Shown: positions 17,585-25,518, counted from the first letter of the stretch. The stretch: DNA of 64,000 nucleotides from Rhodoferax saidenbachensis (GCF_001955715.1 NZ_CP019239.1:806001-870000), one strand, 5' to 3'. The notes: generated by a model not told the origin, from the letters alone. Translations and numbers: made by a program.

Positions 17585-17700
17585 ACAGCAAGATAACCGG
17601 GAATCATGTAATTGTGTATCCCCCATCCGGGGGATATTGAGACCAATTGAAGAAGGGTGGGCCTGATAGCTGACATTCATCAATGACTTCTTCTGGCCCA
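17585..17700 (-). repeat. Dispersed intergenic sequence family, copy B
   Basis: Read on the minus strand, it contains GAATGTCAGCTATCAGGCC, then a TATCCCCC/GGGGGATA hairpin, then ACAATTACATGATTCCCGG followed by TTA. It matches copy A at 4.75-4.85 kb over about 85 bases with few mismatches, and both copies end at CCGGTTA. There is no gene between here and 18.0 kb. Confidence 0.6.
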
Positions 17701-18019
17701 AATCGAATATTGATCCATATCAATAGCCATCGGTGCCAGCGATGGTGATCCGCGGTGTATTTGAAATGCGAAAGACTGGTGTTCTTGCTATGCGAAACGG
17801 CGGTGGTTTTGGTGCGAATAATCAGTCTCGTGCGTAGGGGCAAGCCGCTTTGGCGTTTCGTTTCCGTTGAAAACTGATCCACTTCGAGCAGATATTTCCA
17901 GCCAAATTTGATCCACGTTGGCCCTACCAAGAATAGACAGGCTCTGATCGTTGGCCGCAAGAGTGGAGGTGCAATTGTTTTTGTACTTCAGAGTGCACAG
18001 GATGATTCTCTGCTGACAT

Positions 18020-18331
18020 ATAGCGCAATGGGGTCTGATTCCACCGTTCGCCAATAACCGCGACGGGATTTATGACGGCAAGCGGCTGAGCACCAACAAC
18101 GCCCGCAGTGAGCGCATGGCAAAGGCGCCCACGTACCGCGATGCCTGGGCAAAGGGCAAGCTCACGCCTTCTGCCAGAAAGGAAGTGGATCGCCTGCTGA
18201 CGCTAGAGCCAGGACAAACACTTGCCAGCATCTCCACCTGGGCGGACGAGCACCGCAACTTTCCTTTATGGCAACTAAGTTATCCACAGGGGTGTTGCAA
18301 TGATCTTGGACTCGAACCCAGCCAATGCTAA
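18020..18331 (+). pseudogene. Truncated SRAP-domain (YedK/HMCES-type) gene remnant
   Basis: The plus-strand frame reads IAQWGLIPPFANNRDG and then LSTNNARSERMAKAPTYRDAW. This is the SRAP hallmark (WGLIPxW, NARxExxxxxPxxR) of proteins that crosslink to abasic sites in DNA. The N-terminal part with the catalytic Cys2 is missing, and an in-frame stop lies at 18014-18016. After about residue 47 the sequence leaves the family (GKLTPSARKEVDRLLTLEPG) and ends at 18331, so this is a fragment joined to other coding-like debris. Confidence 0.55.
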
Positions 18332-18360
18332 GCTGAGCGCTACTGTCGTTAATTACAGTC

Positions 18361-18376
18361 AACTTTCTGGTTAAGA
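18361..18376 (+). promoter_or_regulatory. Imperfect second operator-like half of the TAC promoter
   Basis: AACTTTCTGGTTAAGA resembles the palindrome 100 bases downstream (AACTTTAAAGTTAAGA), with three changed central bases. It may be a secondary binding site for the antitoxin upstream of the toxin gene. Confidence 0.35.
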
Positions 18377-18460
18377 TGATCCCCGTTTGACTTCGGCAAC
18401 GTTTTTTGACCAATTGCCATATTTTTTACATGGCTTAAGCACAATCCCTAATTGAAGTAG

Positions 18461-18476
18461 TTAACTTTAAAGTTAA
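18461..18476 (+). promoter_or_regulatory. Perfect 16-bp palindrome before the toxin gene (antitoxin operator candidate)
   Basis: TTAACTTTAAAGTTAA is a perfect 16-bp palindrome ending 5 bases before the toxin ATG. HigA-type antitoxins repress their own operon by binding such sites, so autoregulation is likely. Binding itself is inferred. Confidence 0.65.
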
Positions 18477-18481
18477 GATTC

Positions 18482-18940
18482 ATGCATGTACGCAAACTTC
18501 CATTCGGGGATCAAGATGCTTTTACCGGGCGCACCGCAGTTTGGACCCTATACGCGCTTTGCGATGGGCAGGGTCAATGCCAAGTAGAAGATTACTTGTG
18601 TGGACTTCTTAGTGGGCCCTCAAGTGAAGCAGCCACGGAAATGCTGGCACTCCTTGAGAACATTGTGTTTGATGCAGAAGGACCAAGGCGATGGATTGGA
18701 ACCTCCAGAAGCAAAGAATCTGTGTCTGGCGAGCGAATCTTTGAGTTCAAGGTCAATAGCTTGCGAGTCCATTGGTTTTATGGTCAAGGACAACGGGTAG
18801 CCGTACTCGCCAAAGCGGTGATGAAGAAAAGTAATACAACCCCCAAGCCTCTTGCAACTGATCTAAAGAGACTCAAATCACTTTATGAGGCCGCAGCAGT
18901 GGCCAACACGATTGCAGTAGTAACCTCGCAAGGAGAATAA
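18482..18940 (+). CDS. higB: HigB/RelE-like toxin of a toxin-antitoxin-chaperone module
   Basis: 152 residues. The C-terminal half has IFEFKVNSLRVHWFYGQGQRVAVLAKAVMKKS, the core beta-sheet pattern of the RelE/HigB (phage Gp49-like) toxins, which cleave mRNA at the ribosome. The first 60 residues are longer than in minimal toxins. The antitoxin gene follows after one base. The toxin-first gene order and the SecB-like third gene put it in the tripartite TAC class, as in Mycobacterium tuberculosis HigBA1-Rv1957. Confidence 0.8.
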   Translation: MHVRKLPFGDQDAFTGRTAVWTLYALCDGQGQCQVEDYLCGLLSGPSSEAATEMLALLENIVFDAEGPRRWIGTSRSKESVSGERIFEFKVNSLRVHWFYGQGQRVAVLAKAVMKKSNTTPKPLATDLKRLKSLYEAAAVANTIAVVTSQGE

Positions 18941-18941
18941 A

Positions 18942-19400
18942 TTGTCAAAACTCAAAGCAGCTATCGCAAAAGCCAGGCTCACAGAGAACTATTGGATCAG
19001 CAGGGTAAAACTCGGCGTTGCCTCTCAACTCCAAGATCACCTCAAAATGGCCAATCTCACTCAAGAGAAATACGCTGAAAAGCTCGGCGTCAAGGCACCT
19101 CAAGTTAGCCGAGCATTGAGCGGAACAAACAATCCAACTCTCGAGACTCTTGTGAAAATGGGGTGGGCACTGGGTTATGTCCCAAATGTCACATTCGTTC
19201 CAGTGCAGGCCAGATTGGAAGGGGTTGGCGCGCTCGCAGATCAAGCGGAAATAAACCTCGACATCAGACTTACACGTGTACAGCGAGAGGTTGGATTCCA
19301 TGGCTTGGATCGAAGCGTCGGCTCGCGTTGGCCAGGTCCTGCCGTGAATGTCCACAGCATGAAACGTTTGAAGGATGACTCCTTGGTCCTGGCAGCCTAA
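18942..19400 (+). CDS. higA: HigA-like XRE antitoxin with C-terminal chaperone-addiction extension
   Basis: 152 residues starting at TTG, with AAGGAGAATAAA just upstream. An XRE-type helix-turn-helix spans about residues 38-82 (LTQEKYAEKLGVKAPQVSRA). About 60 residues follow (from QAEINLDIRLTR), ending in an extension with RWPGPAVNVH. In TAC systems such an extension makes the antitoxin unstable unless the cognate SecB-like chaperone binds it; that this region does so here is inferred from the neighbouring chaperone gene. It likely represses its operon at 18461-18476. Confidence 0.8.
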   Translation: MSKLKAAIAKARLTENYWISRVKLGVASQLQDHLKMANLTQEKYAEKLGVKAPQVSRALSGTNNPTLETLVKMGWALGYVPNVTFVPVQARLEGVGALADQAEINLDIRLTRVQREVGFHGLDRSVGSRWPGPAVNVHSMKRLKDDSLVLAA

Positions 19401-19405
19401 TTAGT

Positions 19406-19876
19406 ATGCAAGCTAGCCCAATTCAGACGAAGTCAATCATCTATCGACGTGTTGGTGTCGAGGCGCACTTGGATGCCGATGGGAACACGGACACAACGAT
19501 TGACCCTAAAAATTTCCAATGGGATGGTGTCAAATTGGAGGTTGAAACTGCGCTTGGAGTTGATCAAAGCCAAGGTGATGAACCTTCGAGTTTCATGCTT
19601 TCATTAGTTGTGCGTGTGAGAAATGAAGAGGGTAAGATTTGCCCGTACAAGCTAGACATTGAACTCGTAGCATTCGTAGAAATCAATCCAAAACTTTCTG
19701 CCGCGCGTAGAGAAGACTTGGCAACGGTTAATGGCTTGGCAATCGCATACGGCGCGACGAGAGAACTCGTGACCAATTTAACCGCTCGGATGGAATATGG
19801 TCCATTAACCCTTCCTGGAGTTAATTTTCAGGACCATGCCGCGACACCTGAAGTTGCTCCTCCAGATAAGACCTAG
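19406..19876 (+). CDS. SecB-like chaperone of the TAC module
   Basis: 156 residues. The C-terminal part reads IAYGATRELVTNLTARMEYG then PLTLPGVNF, which parallels the end of SecB (FPYAREL...LPPVNF). The middle has alternating beta-strand segments (FMLSLVVRVRNEEGK, KLDIELVAFVEI) as in the SecB fold. It starts 5 bases after the antitoxin stop. In known TAC systems the chaperone binds the antitoxin tail, protecting it from proteolysis. A housekeeping SecB is less likely, given the toxin-antitoxin genes directly upstream. Confidence 0.75.
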   Translation: MQASPIQTKSIIYRRVGVEAHLDADGNTDTTIDPKNFQWDGVKLEVETALGVDQSQGDEPSSFMLSLVVRVRNEEGKICPYKLDIELVAFVEINPKLSAARREDLATVNGLAIAYGATRELVTNLTARMEYGPLTLPGVNFQDHAATPEVAPPDKT

Positions 19877-19971
19877 GGCTTTCTACGGGACGCTCGAATT
19901 TGCCTAGGGACAGCTCAAGGTCCGACGCAATTGACTAAGAATGCCCAAGTGGCAAATGCCTTTGCCGGGAG

Positions 19972-20181
19972 CTATCCCGTATTTTTTTTACGCATTTTGT
20001 GACCGGGTAGGGCGATCACTTCTCCCTTTTGCTTGAGCCCAGCGGCTTCAAACATTGCAGAAGCTGCTGTAGTCATTGAATCTCGAACCGGGTCCATGTC
20101 TAGCCGCGCATAGATTGCCGTGGCCGCTGGGTCCTTATGGTTGAGTGACTTGCCAATCACCACCAGGGATGCACCGGTCGC
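19972..20181 (-). pseudogene. C-terminal remnant of a phage-type tyrosine recombinase
   Basis: The minus-strand frame reads ATGASLVVIGKSLNHKD then PAATAIYARLDMDPVRDSM, the conserved end of tyrosine integrases: the H(x)n box region and the catalytic Tyr in AIYARL. Everything upstream of about codon TGASL is missing, and the frame meets a stop within 6 codons beyond, in dispersed-family copy E. The rest is inactive. It marks an old integration event at the edge of the accessory region. Confidence 0.75.
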
Positions 20182-20290
20182 TCCGCCTGGAAGCAGTCAT
20201 TCTTCAAGGCCCGCTTCTGGCCCACTGCGGCTGTTGGTACTCCGCCCAGGGTCCTGACTCTGAAGTTTCACCTCTGAGATGAAATGCTCT
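20168..20290 (-). repeat. Dispersed intergenic sequence family, copy E
   Basis: Read on the minus strand it contains GTGGGCCAGAAGCGGGCC and GAATGACTGCTTCCAGG with GCGACCGG, matching the elements of copies C and D. It abuts the broken end of the integrase remnant. Confidence 0.45.
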
Positions 20291-20326
20291 GTCAGCATCA
20301 CCTCCGATGACTAGATGCGAAAAAGT

Positions 20327-20411
20327 TGTTTTCGACTTTAATTTGTGGTGTTGCCAAATAGGTACGCCGCAAACCCGCATGAAGCCTAGGGTGCTGTTTT
20401 CGACTTTAATT
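20327..20411 (+). repeat. 17-bp exact direct repeats 68 bp apart
   Basis: TGTTTTCGACTTTAATT occurs at 20327-20343 and again at 20395-20411. The two copies lie between the integrase remnant and the first conserved core gene, so they could mark an attachment site or target-site duplication. They may equally be paired regulatory sites for the gene at 20422-20619. Confidence 0.55.
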
Positions 20412-20421
20412 GCGCGGATTA

Positions 20422-20619
20422 TTAGCTCCGCTTTCTGGCCATTTCCATCCAGCAGCTGTTGCAACGCCACCGGCCGGGCGCCAGCTCGACGCCTCCCTCC
20501 GGGGGGCGATCACCTTGGCACCTGCCAGAACAGAAGCGAAAGTGCGCGGACTCCCGCAAGCCGTGGCCGGTATTTTCGGGCGCGGCACTCACACTGGTCG
20601 GCGGAGACATAGGCTGCAT
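20422..20619 (-). CDS. Small Cys-rich (zinc-ribbon-like) protein
   Basis: 65 residues, with GAGAGGTG about eight bases before the ATG. Two cysteine pairs, FCSGRCQG and RCNSCW, are separated by PPEGGVELAPGRW, which suggests a small zinc ribbon. Basic C-terminus (MARKRS). I do not recognise a named family. It is divergent from another small Cys-pair protein at 20734. Confidence 0.5.
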   Translation of the reverse strand: MQPMSPPTSVSAAPENTGHGLRESAHFRFCSGRCQGDRPPEGGVELAPGRWRCNSCWMEMARKRS

Positions 20620-20733
20620 TCGGTATCACCTCTCGGGTTAATTCAAAAGCCGGTCCCATACTAACAAGGCTGTTTGACGGTACCGTTTCTGCACGCAAGC
20701 AGTATCCGGGCCACGGCAACGTAAAATCGGGGT

Positions 20734-20943
20734 ATGAGTAAACCTGCAGACAAAACCAAGATCCTGGAAGACGGATTGCGCTACAAGTCCAAAGTCGGAG
20801 GATCTCCATTCCTGACGGCCTCCAATCCGGGCGCCGCCACGATGTCCTGCTTCCTGTGTGGCAAGCATCGTCCCCGTAGTGAATTGAAATCCCGCAAATT
20901 CATTGGCAAGTCCCAAGCCGTGTGTGACCCCAAGTGCGGCTGA
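20734..20943 (+). CDS. Small conserved Cys-pair protein
   Basis: 69 residues: an N-terminal polar part (MSKPADKTKILEDGLRYKSK), then MSCFLCGKHRPRSELKSRK and VCDPKCG at the C-terminus. The C-x2-C and C-x3-C pairs could bind one zinc. The length and termini look complete, and a strong terminator follows directly. Function unknown. Confidence 0.65.
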   Translation: MSKPADKTKILEDGLRYKSKVGGSPFLTASNPGAATMSCFLCGKHRPRSELKSRKFIGKSQAVCDPKCG

Positions 20944-20963
20944 CTGCTTTTTGAGCGCCAATG

Positions 20964-20989
20964 ACAAGGGCCCCAACTGGGGCCCTTGT
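20964..20989 (+). terminator. Intrinsic terminator
   Basis: Perfect 11-bp stem ACAAGGGCCCC/GGGGCCCTTGT with a 4-base loop, followed by TGTTTT, about 20 bases after the stop of the Cys-pair gene. It can also serve the convergent histone-like gene ending at 21013. Confidence 0.8.
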
Positions 20990-21012
20990 TGTTTTGCGCA
21001 ATCGCTGGGCGA

Positions 21013-21333
21013 TTACTTCTTGGCGGCTACCTTGGCCTTCTTGGCGGGAGCCTTTGCAGGTGCCTTGGCTGGGGCTTTTGCCGCAGGCTTGGCGGCTGCT
21101 TTGGCCTTGGGGGCTGCCACGGGCGCGACCTTCAGTGCAGCGCGTTGATCACGCAGTGCATTGATTTCGGCAGAGATCTTGTTTTTGCGTTCGGTCAGCT
21201 TTGCGATATTGGCCGTGAGACGGGCAATGGTTTTCGCTTCCTTGGACACAACGACCTTTTTGGCCTTTACGGGCGCGGCAGTTTTCTTGAGAGTCACCGC
21301 GGCTTTAGGAGCCACTTTTTTTGCAGTTGCCAT
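21013..21333 (-). CDS. Histone H1-like Ala/Lys-rich protein
   Basis: 106 residues, about half Ala and Lys. A central helix (AKTIARLTANIAKLTERKNK) is flanked by Lys/Ala/Pro tails ending in PAKAPAKAPAKKAKVAAKK. This resembles bacterial H1-like nucleoid proteins and AlgP-type regulators; DNA binding through the basic tail is the expected role. The tandem PAKA units in the tail come from short DNA repeats and may vary in number between strains. Confidence 0.75.
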   Translation of the reverse strand: MATAKKVAPKAAVTLKKTAAPVKAKKVVVSKEAKTIARLTANIAKLTERKNKISAEINALRDQRAALKVAPVAAPKAKAAAKPAAKAPAKAPAKAPAKKAKVAAKK

Positions 21334-21437
21334 TTGATTCGATTTCCTTTTGTTATCTGACTAAGTATTCAGTCAGGCCTATATTGTCGCCAATCTTGAG
21401 ACGATTATTTCCAACGCACTAATTCGAGCAGAAATCC

Positions 21438-22199
21438 ATGAGCCGCTTCAACGCAGAATTCTCTCGCCTGTACCTTGTGCCTGACGCTACGTCCCCTGCG
21501 CAAGGGCGTCTGGTCGCTGCAGATGGCAGCGTCAAAGCGATGGTGCTTGAGGTCGCGCGGCCTGCGGACTGGGCAGAGCTGTCCACCGTATGGCACGCCA
21601 TGCAGCACGAGCTGGAACTGCCTGCTGCGGCTATTGCAGTTTCAGGAACAGACGGGTTGCAGTTGTGGTTCTCAGTGGCGGAGCCGGTAAGTGCCGCAGA
21701 CGCCACTGCGTTCCTGACCGCACTGCAAGGGAAGTACCTCAGCGCTGTACCTGCCAAACGGATTCGTCTGTATCCATCGAGCGCATCAGCTGTCAGCGGA
21801 ATCGTTGTTCATGCAAAGGAAGTCCCCGCTATCCACGAGAACACCGGCAACTGGTCTGCATTCGTGAGTCCGGATCTGGCCTCTGTATTCGGAGAGGAGC
21901 CCTGGCTGGACATACCGCCCAACCAGGACCAACAGGCGGACATTCTTTCGCGACTGAAGTCGATGAAATTGGTGCAGTTCCGCGATGTGCTCAGTCGCTT
22001 GCGCGGTACCTTGCGTCAAGCGGAGGCGCCAACCAACGCCTCTGCGAGCGAACCCAAGGCACGCGCCACGGTGCCATCGGCTTACAACACGGGGACCACA
22101 AGCCCCAAAGAGTTTTTGACACAGGTGATGAATGATCCTGCCGTTTTGCTAAGCGACAGGATTGAGGCTGCCAAGGCGTTGCTGCCCTACGTGGCCTGA
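21438..22199 (+). CDS. Conserved hypothetical protein
   Basis: 253 residues, soluble. The first 130 residues form an alpha/beta region (SGTDGLQLWFSVAEPVSAAD, RIRLYPSS). Then comes WSAFVSPDLASVFGEEPWLDIPP, followed by a helical segment (ILSRLKSMKLVQFRDVLSRL), and the C-terminus has FLTQVMNDPAVLLSDRIEAAKALLPY. I know of no function. It could be a core gene, since it sits in regular-composition DNA beside housekeeping-like genes. Confidence 0.7.
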   Translation: MSRFNAEFSRLYLVPDATSPAQGRLVAADGSVKAMVLEVARPADWAELSTVWHAMQHELELPAAAIAVSGTDGLQLWFSVAEPVSAADATAFLTALQGKYLSAVPAKRIRLYPSSASAVSGIVVHAKEVPAIHENTGNWSAFVSPDLASVFGEEPWLDIPPNQDQQADILSRLKSMKLVQFRDVLSRLRGTLRQAEAPTNASASEPKARATVPSAYNTGTTSPKEFLTQVMNDPAVLLSDRIEAAKALLPYVA

Positions 22200-22230
22200 A
22201 GAGCGGCCTCGCCCCGACGTGGGGCGGCTG

Positions 22231-22452
22231 TTACTTCTTGGTCGCTTCGTGGCCAATAACACCGCCGACTGCCGCACCTGCGCCGGTGCACAACACACCG
22301 CCGCACATGGCATTGCCGACCACGCCGCCGATCACGGCACCGGCTGCGGTGCCTTTCTCCTGCTGGGTCATTCCGGCGCAACCACTCAGGGCCACAGCAG
22401 AGACGAGCAGCAGAGCGGGCAGACAGGCTGAAACACGTTGTGCAAATTTCAT
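22231..22452 (-). CDS. Glycine-zipper lipoprotein (OsmB-like)
   Basis: 73 residues. Lipoprotein signal with lipobox LSGC (Cys near residue 25), then GTAAGAVIGGVVGNAM and GAGAAVGGVIGHEATKK, two glycine-zipper helices as in OsmB and related outer-membrane lipoproteins. Probably an envelope-stress lipoprotein. It overlaps nothing and is convergent with the hypothetical gene ending at 22199. Confidence 0.8.
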   Translation of the reverse strand: MKFAQRVSACLPALLLVSAVALSGCAGMTQQEKGTAAGAVIGGVVGNAMCGGVLCTGAGAAVGGVIGHEATKK

Positions 22453-22580
22453 GATGGTTTCTCCAATGCGAAAACGGAAAACAAGGTGTGGGGCACAAGG
22501 CGCGCCACCACGGCTGAAAGCCCATTGTTTGCCCGTGATGCGCTGTGTTCTGTGCGCCTGTGCACATAACGGAAAGATTT

Positions 22581-22645
22581 ATTTGCTATTAAATTGAGAG
22601 CTGCTTGCGCATATTGAATAAGGGCTGCAGCCTGATTTGATGCCC
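22581..22645 (+). repeat. Short dispersed repeat (GAGCTGCTTGCGCA family), copy 1
   Basis: GAGAGCTGCTTGCGCATATT followed by AGGGCTGCAGCC matches, in one orientation or the other, sequences at 31.66, 46.64 and 52.92 kb. It lies in the 350-bp gap before the sensor kinase gene; nothing else is recognisable in that gap. Confidence 0.6.
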
Positions 22646-22802
22646 AATTGCGAGTTATGTGGTCTGGCGCACACAGCAAATACGAGGCAAGGGCCTACTC
22701 TCACCGGGCACGACGCAGCAGATGCGCGTATAAGAGGCTTCGCGTTTCGCAAATCCTTGCCTATGGTTTCTCCTCAGTGGCGCATGCCACGGTAAGGCCC
22801 CC

Positions 22803-24665
22803 TTGAAAACCACCCATTCGACCGTTGCCAAACTGGCGGCGGCATTTTTCCTTATTCTGGCGGGTATCGCGTTTGCCTTCTTTCCGTTTTCCCAGGCTGC
22901 GCTGGCATGTTGGGGCGCACTGGCTTCCGGGCTGGCGCTGTATGTGTTCTACCAAAACCGTGAATTGGCGCAACGCAATGCCCTGCATGTGCAGCGTGCG
23001 GATGCACTGAACAAGTCCGGGGCGCTGCAGAGCGCCATTTTCAACAGCGCCAATTTCTCCAGCATTGCCACAGATGCCCAGGGCGTGATCCAGATTTTTA
23101 ATGTGGGGGCCGAGCGCATGCTGGGTTACACCGCTGCGGAGGTGGTGAACAAGATCACGCCGGCCGAGATATCGGACCCCCAGGAAGTGGTGGCCCGGGC
23201 CAAGAGCCTGAGCGTGGAGCTGGAAACGGAAATCACGCCCGGTTTTGAGGCCTTGGTGTTCAAGGCTTCGCGTGGTATTGAAGACATCTACGAGCTCACC
23301 TATATCCGCAAGGACGGCAGCCGTTTCCCGGCGGTGGTATCAGTGACAGCGTTGCGCGATGACAGCAACACCATCATTGGTTATTTGCTGATAGGCACCG
23401 ACAACACAGCACGCATGCGTATCGAAGCCGAGCGGGCACGGCTGGACCAGGTGCTGCAGGCCAAAAACATTGAGCTGGAAGCAGCCCGTAAAACGGCGGA
23501 CAAGGCGAATCTGGCCAAGTCCGACTTCCTGTCCAGCATGAGCCATGAACTGCGCTCACCGCTCAACGCCATTCTGGGGTTTGCCCAGTTGATGGAATCG
23601 GGTACGCCACTGCCTACGCCGACACAGCAGGCCAACATCGACCAGATTCTTCGGGCCGGCTGGTATCTGTTGGAGCTGATCAACGAGATTCTGGATCTGG
23701 CGCTGATCGAGTCGGGCAAGCTCTCCATGTCCATGGAGCCCATCTCGCTGCCCGACGTGCTGCGAGATTGCCAGACCATGATTGAGCCGCAGGCGCAAAA
23801 GCGGGGCATCCAGATGCGCTTCCCGCAGTTTGACGCTCCCCGGTTTGTCGAGGCGGACCGCACCCGCGTGAAGCAGGTGGTGGTCAATCTGCTGACGAAC
23901 GCCATCAAGTACAACCGTCCGAACGGATCGGTCGAGGTCACCTGCGATACAGACACCGACGCGCACCATGTCCGCATCAGCGTGCGCGACACCGGTGAGG
24001 GCTTGTCGCCACCCAAGATTGCGCAGTTGTTCCAACCCTTCAACCGGCTGGGTCAGGAAGCCAGTGTGGAAGAGGGCACTGGCATCGGGCTGGTGGTCAG
24101 CAAACGTCTCGTGGAGCTGATGGGGGGCGCCATCGGTGCGCACAGCACCCTGGGAGTGGGCAGCGTCTTCTGGGTTGAGTTGAATCTGGCAGAGCCTCCC
24201 CAGTTGGTGTTTGATGCCCATGCGCCCACGGAGTTGCCACTGTCGCGCGTGCCCGACGGCGCTCAGGTGCGCACCCTGCTGTATGTGGAAGACAACCAGG
24301 CCAATATGGAACTGGTGGCACAGCTGATTGCACGCCGTCCTGATATTCGTCTGCTCAGTGCGCGGGACGGTACACGGGGTGTGGCACTGGCGCGCACGCA
24401 TCTGCCGGATGTGATTCTGATGGACATCAATTTGCCGGGCATCAGCGGTACGCAGGCTTTGAAAATCCTGCAGGAAGACTTCTCTACCCAACACATACCG
24501 GTACTGGCACTCAGCGCCAATGCCATGCCGCGTGATATTGAAAAGGGCCTGGAAGTCGGCTTTTTCCGCTACCTCACCAAACCCATCAAGATTGCCGAGT
24601 TCATGAATGCACTGGACCTGGCGCTGGAACTCGCAGCCCAACACAACCCCACGCTCCATGACTGA
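22803..24665 (+). CDS. Hybrid sensor histidine kinase (PAS-HisKA-HATPase-REC)
   Basis: 620 residues, start TTG at 22803. Two N-terminal membrane helices (about 8-24 and 33-48) are followed by a PAS domain (about 75-190, with FSSIATDAQGVIQIFNVGAE). Next come the phosphoacceptor box SSMSHELRSPLN with His248, an ATPase domain with NLLTNAIKYN and the GxG box GTGIGL, and a C-terminal receiver domain with Asp541 in MDINLPG. It should autophosphorylate in response to an unknown signal and pass phosphate to its own receiver. The response regulator gene starts 10 bases later. Confidence 0.9.
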   Translation: MKTTHSTVAKLAAAFFLILAGIAFAFFPFSQAALACWGALASGLALYVFYQNRELAQRNALHVQRADALNKSGALQSAIFNSANFSSIATDAQGVIQIFNVGAERMLGYTAAEVVNKITPAEISDPQEVVARAKSLSVELETEITPGFEALVFKASRGIEDIYELTYIRKDGSRFPAVVSVTALRDDSNTIIGYLLIGTDNTARMRIEAERARLDQVLQAKNIELEAARKTADKANLAKSDFLSSMSHELRSPLNAILGFAQLMESGTPLPTPTQQANIDQILRAGWYLLELINEILDLALIESGKLSMSMEPISLPDVLRDCQTMIEPQAQKRGIQMRFPQFDAPRFVEADRTRVKQVVVNLLTNAIKYNRPNGSVEVTCDTDTDAHHVRISVRDTGEGLSPPKIAQLFQPFNRLGQEASVEEGTGIGLVVSKRLVELMGGAIGAHSTLGVGSVFWVELNLAEPPQLVFDAHAPTELPLSRVPDGAQVRTLLYVEDNQANMELVAQLIARRPDIRLLSARDGTRGVALARTHLPDVILMDINLPGISGTQALKILQEDFSTQHIPVLALSANAMPRDIEKGLEVGFFRYLTKPIKIAEFMNALDLALELAAQHNPTLHD

Positions 24666-24675
24666 AGGAAGCCCC

Positions 24676-25518
24676 ATGCCTGCCGACACCATCGACATAC
24701 TCAATGCCAGCATCCTGATCGTAGATGACCAGGACGCCAATGTGCTCTTGCTGGAACAATTGCTGCAGGGCGTGGGCTACACCCACGTCACATCGACCAC
24801 CCGGCCGCAGGACGTGGTGGCCTTGCACCGTGAGCACCACTACGACCTGATCCTGCTGGACTTGCAGATGCCGGTGATGGATGGCTTTGAGGTCATGGAT
24901 GCACTCAAGGCCGAGGCGAATGACGATTACCTGTCCGTCATCGTGCTCACCGCCCAGCCGGGGCACAAATTGCGTGCGCTGCAGTCGGGTGCCAAGGATT
25001 TCGTGGCCAAGCCATTCGATCTGGTGGAGGTGAAGACGCGCATCCACAACATGCTGGAAGTGCGCCTGCTGTACAAAAAGCTTGCCGGTTTCAACAAGAT
25101 ACTGGAACAGACCGTGCAGGAGCGCACGGCCGAGCTGCGCCAGAGCGAGGCGCGTTACCGCAGCCTGACCGAGCTGGCATCGGACTGGTACTGGGAACAG
25201 GACGAAGCCGGTGGTTTTACCAAGGTGTCGGGTCCCGTGCTGGAGATGCTGGGTGTGCAGGTGGCAGACAACACCGCAGGCAAGCGCAGTGCGTTATCGG
25301 GGGGGTGGAATGCGTCCGAGCGTGACGCTTTGCGCGCCACCATTGCCGCGCGTGAGCCTTTTCTGGACTTTCTGCTGCACCGGGTCAACGCGGATGGGTC
25401 ACAGCAGCAGTTTCGTGTGAGTGGCGAGCCCATGTTCAGCGAGAACAGCCGCTTCCTGGGCTACCGTGGGATCGGGGTTGAGGGGGCTTCGCGGCCGCTT
25501 GCATCCCATCAGGAATAG
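24676..25518 (+). CDS. Response regulator with PAS-like output domain
   Basis: 280 residues from ATG 24676, with GAAGGAA upstream. The receiver domain spans residues 12-130 (ILIVDDQDANVLLLEQ, phosphoacceptor Asp62 in LLDLQMPV, Lys in AKPFD). A coiled helix follows (FNKILEQTVQERTAELRQSE), then a PAS-like domain (LASDWYWEQDEAGGFTKVSG). There is no DNA-binding or GGDEF domain, so the output is probably protein-protein. It is 10 bases from the kinase gene and 6 bases from the Crp-type gene, so all three are likely one operon. Confidence 0.85.
   Translation: MPADTIDILNASILIVDDQDANVLLLEQLLQGVGYTHVTSTTRPQDVVALHREHHYDLILLDLQMPVMDGFEVMDALKAEANDDYLSVIVLTAQPGHKLRALQSGAKDFVAKPFDLVEVKTRIHNMLEVRLLYKKLAGFNKILEQTVQERTAELRQSEARYRSLTELASDWYWEQDEAGGFTKVSGPVLEMLGVQVADNTAGKRSALSGGWNASERDALRATIAAREPFLDFLLHRVNADGSQQQFRVSGEPMFSENSRFLGYRGIGVEGASRPLASHQE

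Noticed and set aside
17604..18054. Two minus-strand frames (118 and 88 codons) between copy B and the SRAP remnant
   Set aside because: They overlap the conserved non-coding repeat and one another in different frames; no motif, no start signal.
20306..20664. Several overlapping plus- and minus-strand frames around the 17-bp repeats
   Set aside because: Only the minus-strand 65-aa frame has a good ribosome binding site and ordered Cys pairs; the others are shadows.
23556..24740. 394-codon minus-strand frame opposite the sensor kinase
   Set aside because: Shadow of the kinase gene; no motif and no ribosome binding site.
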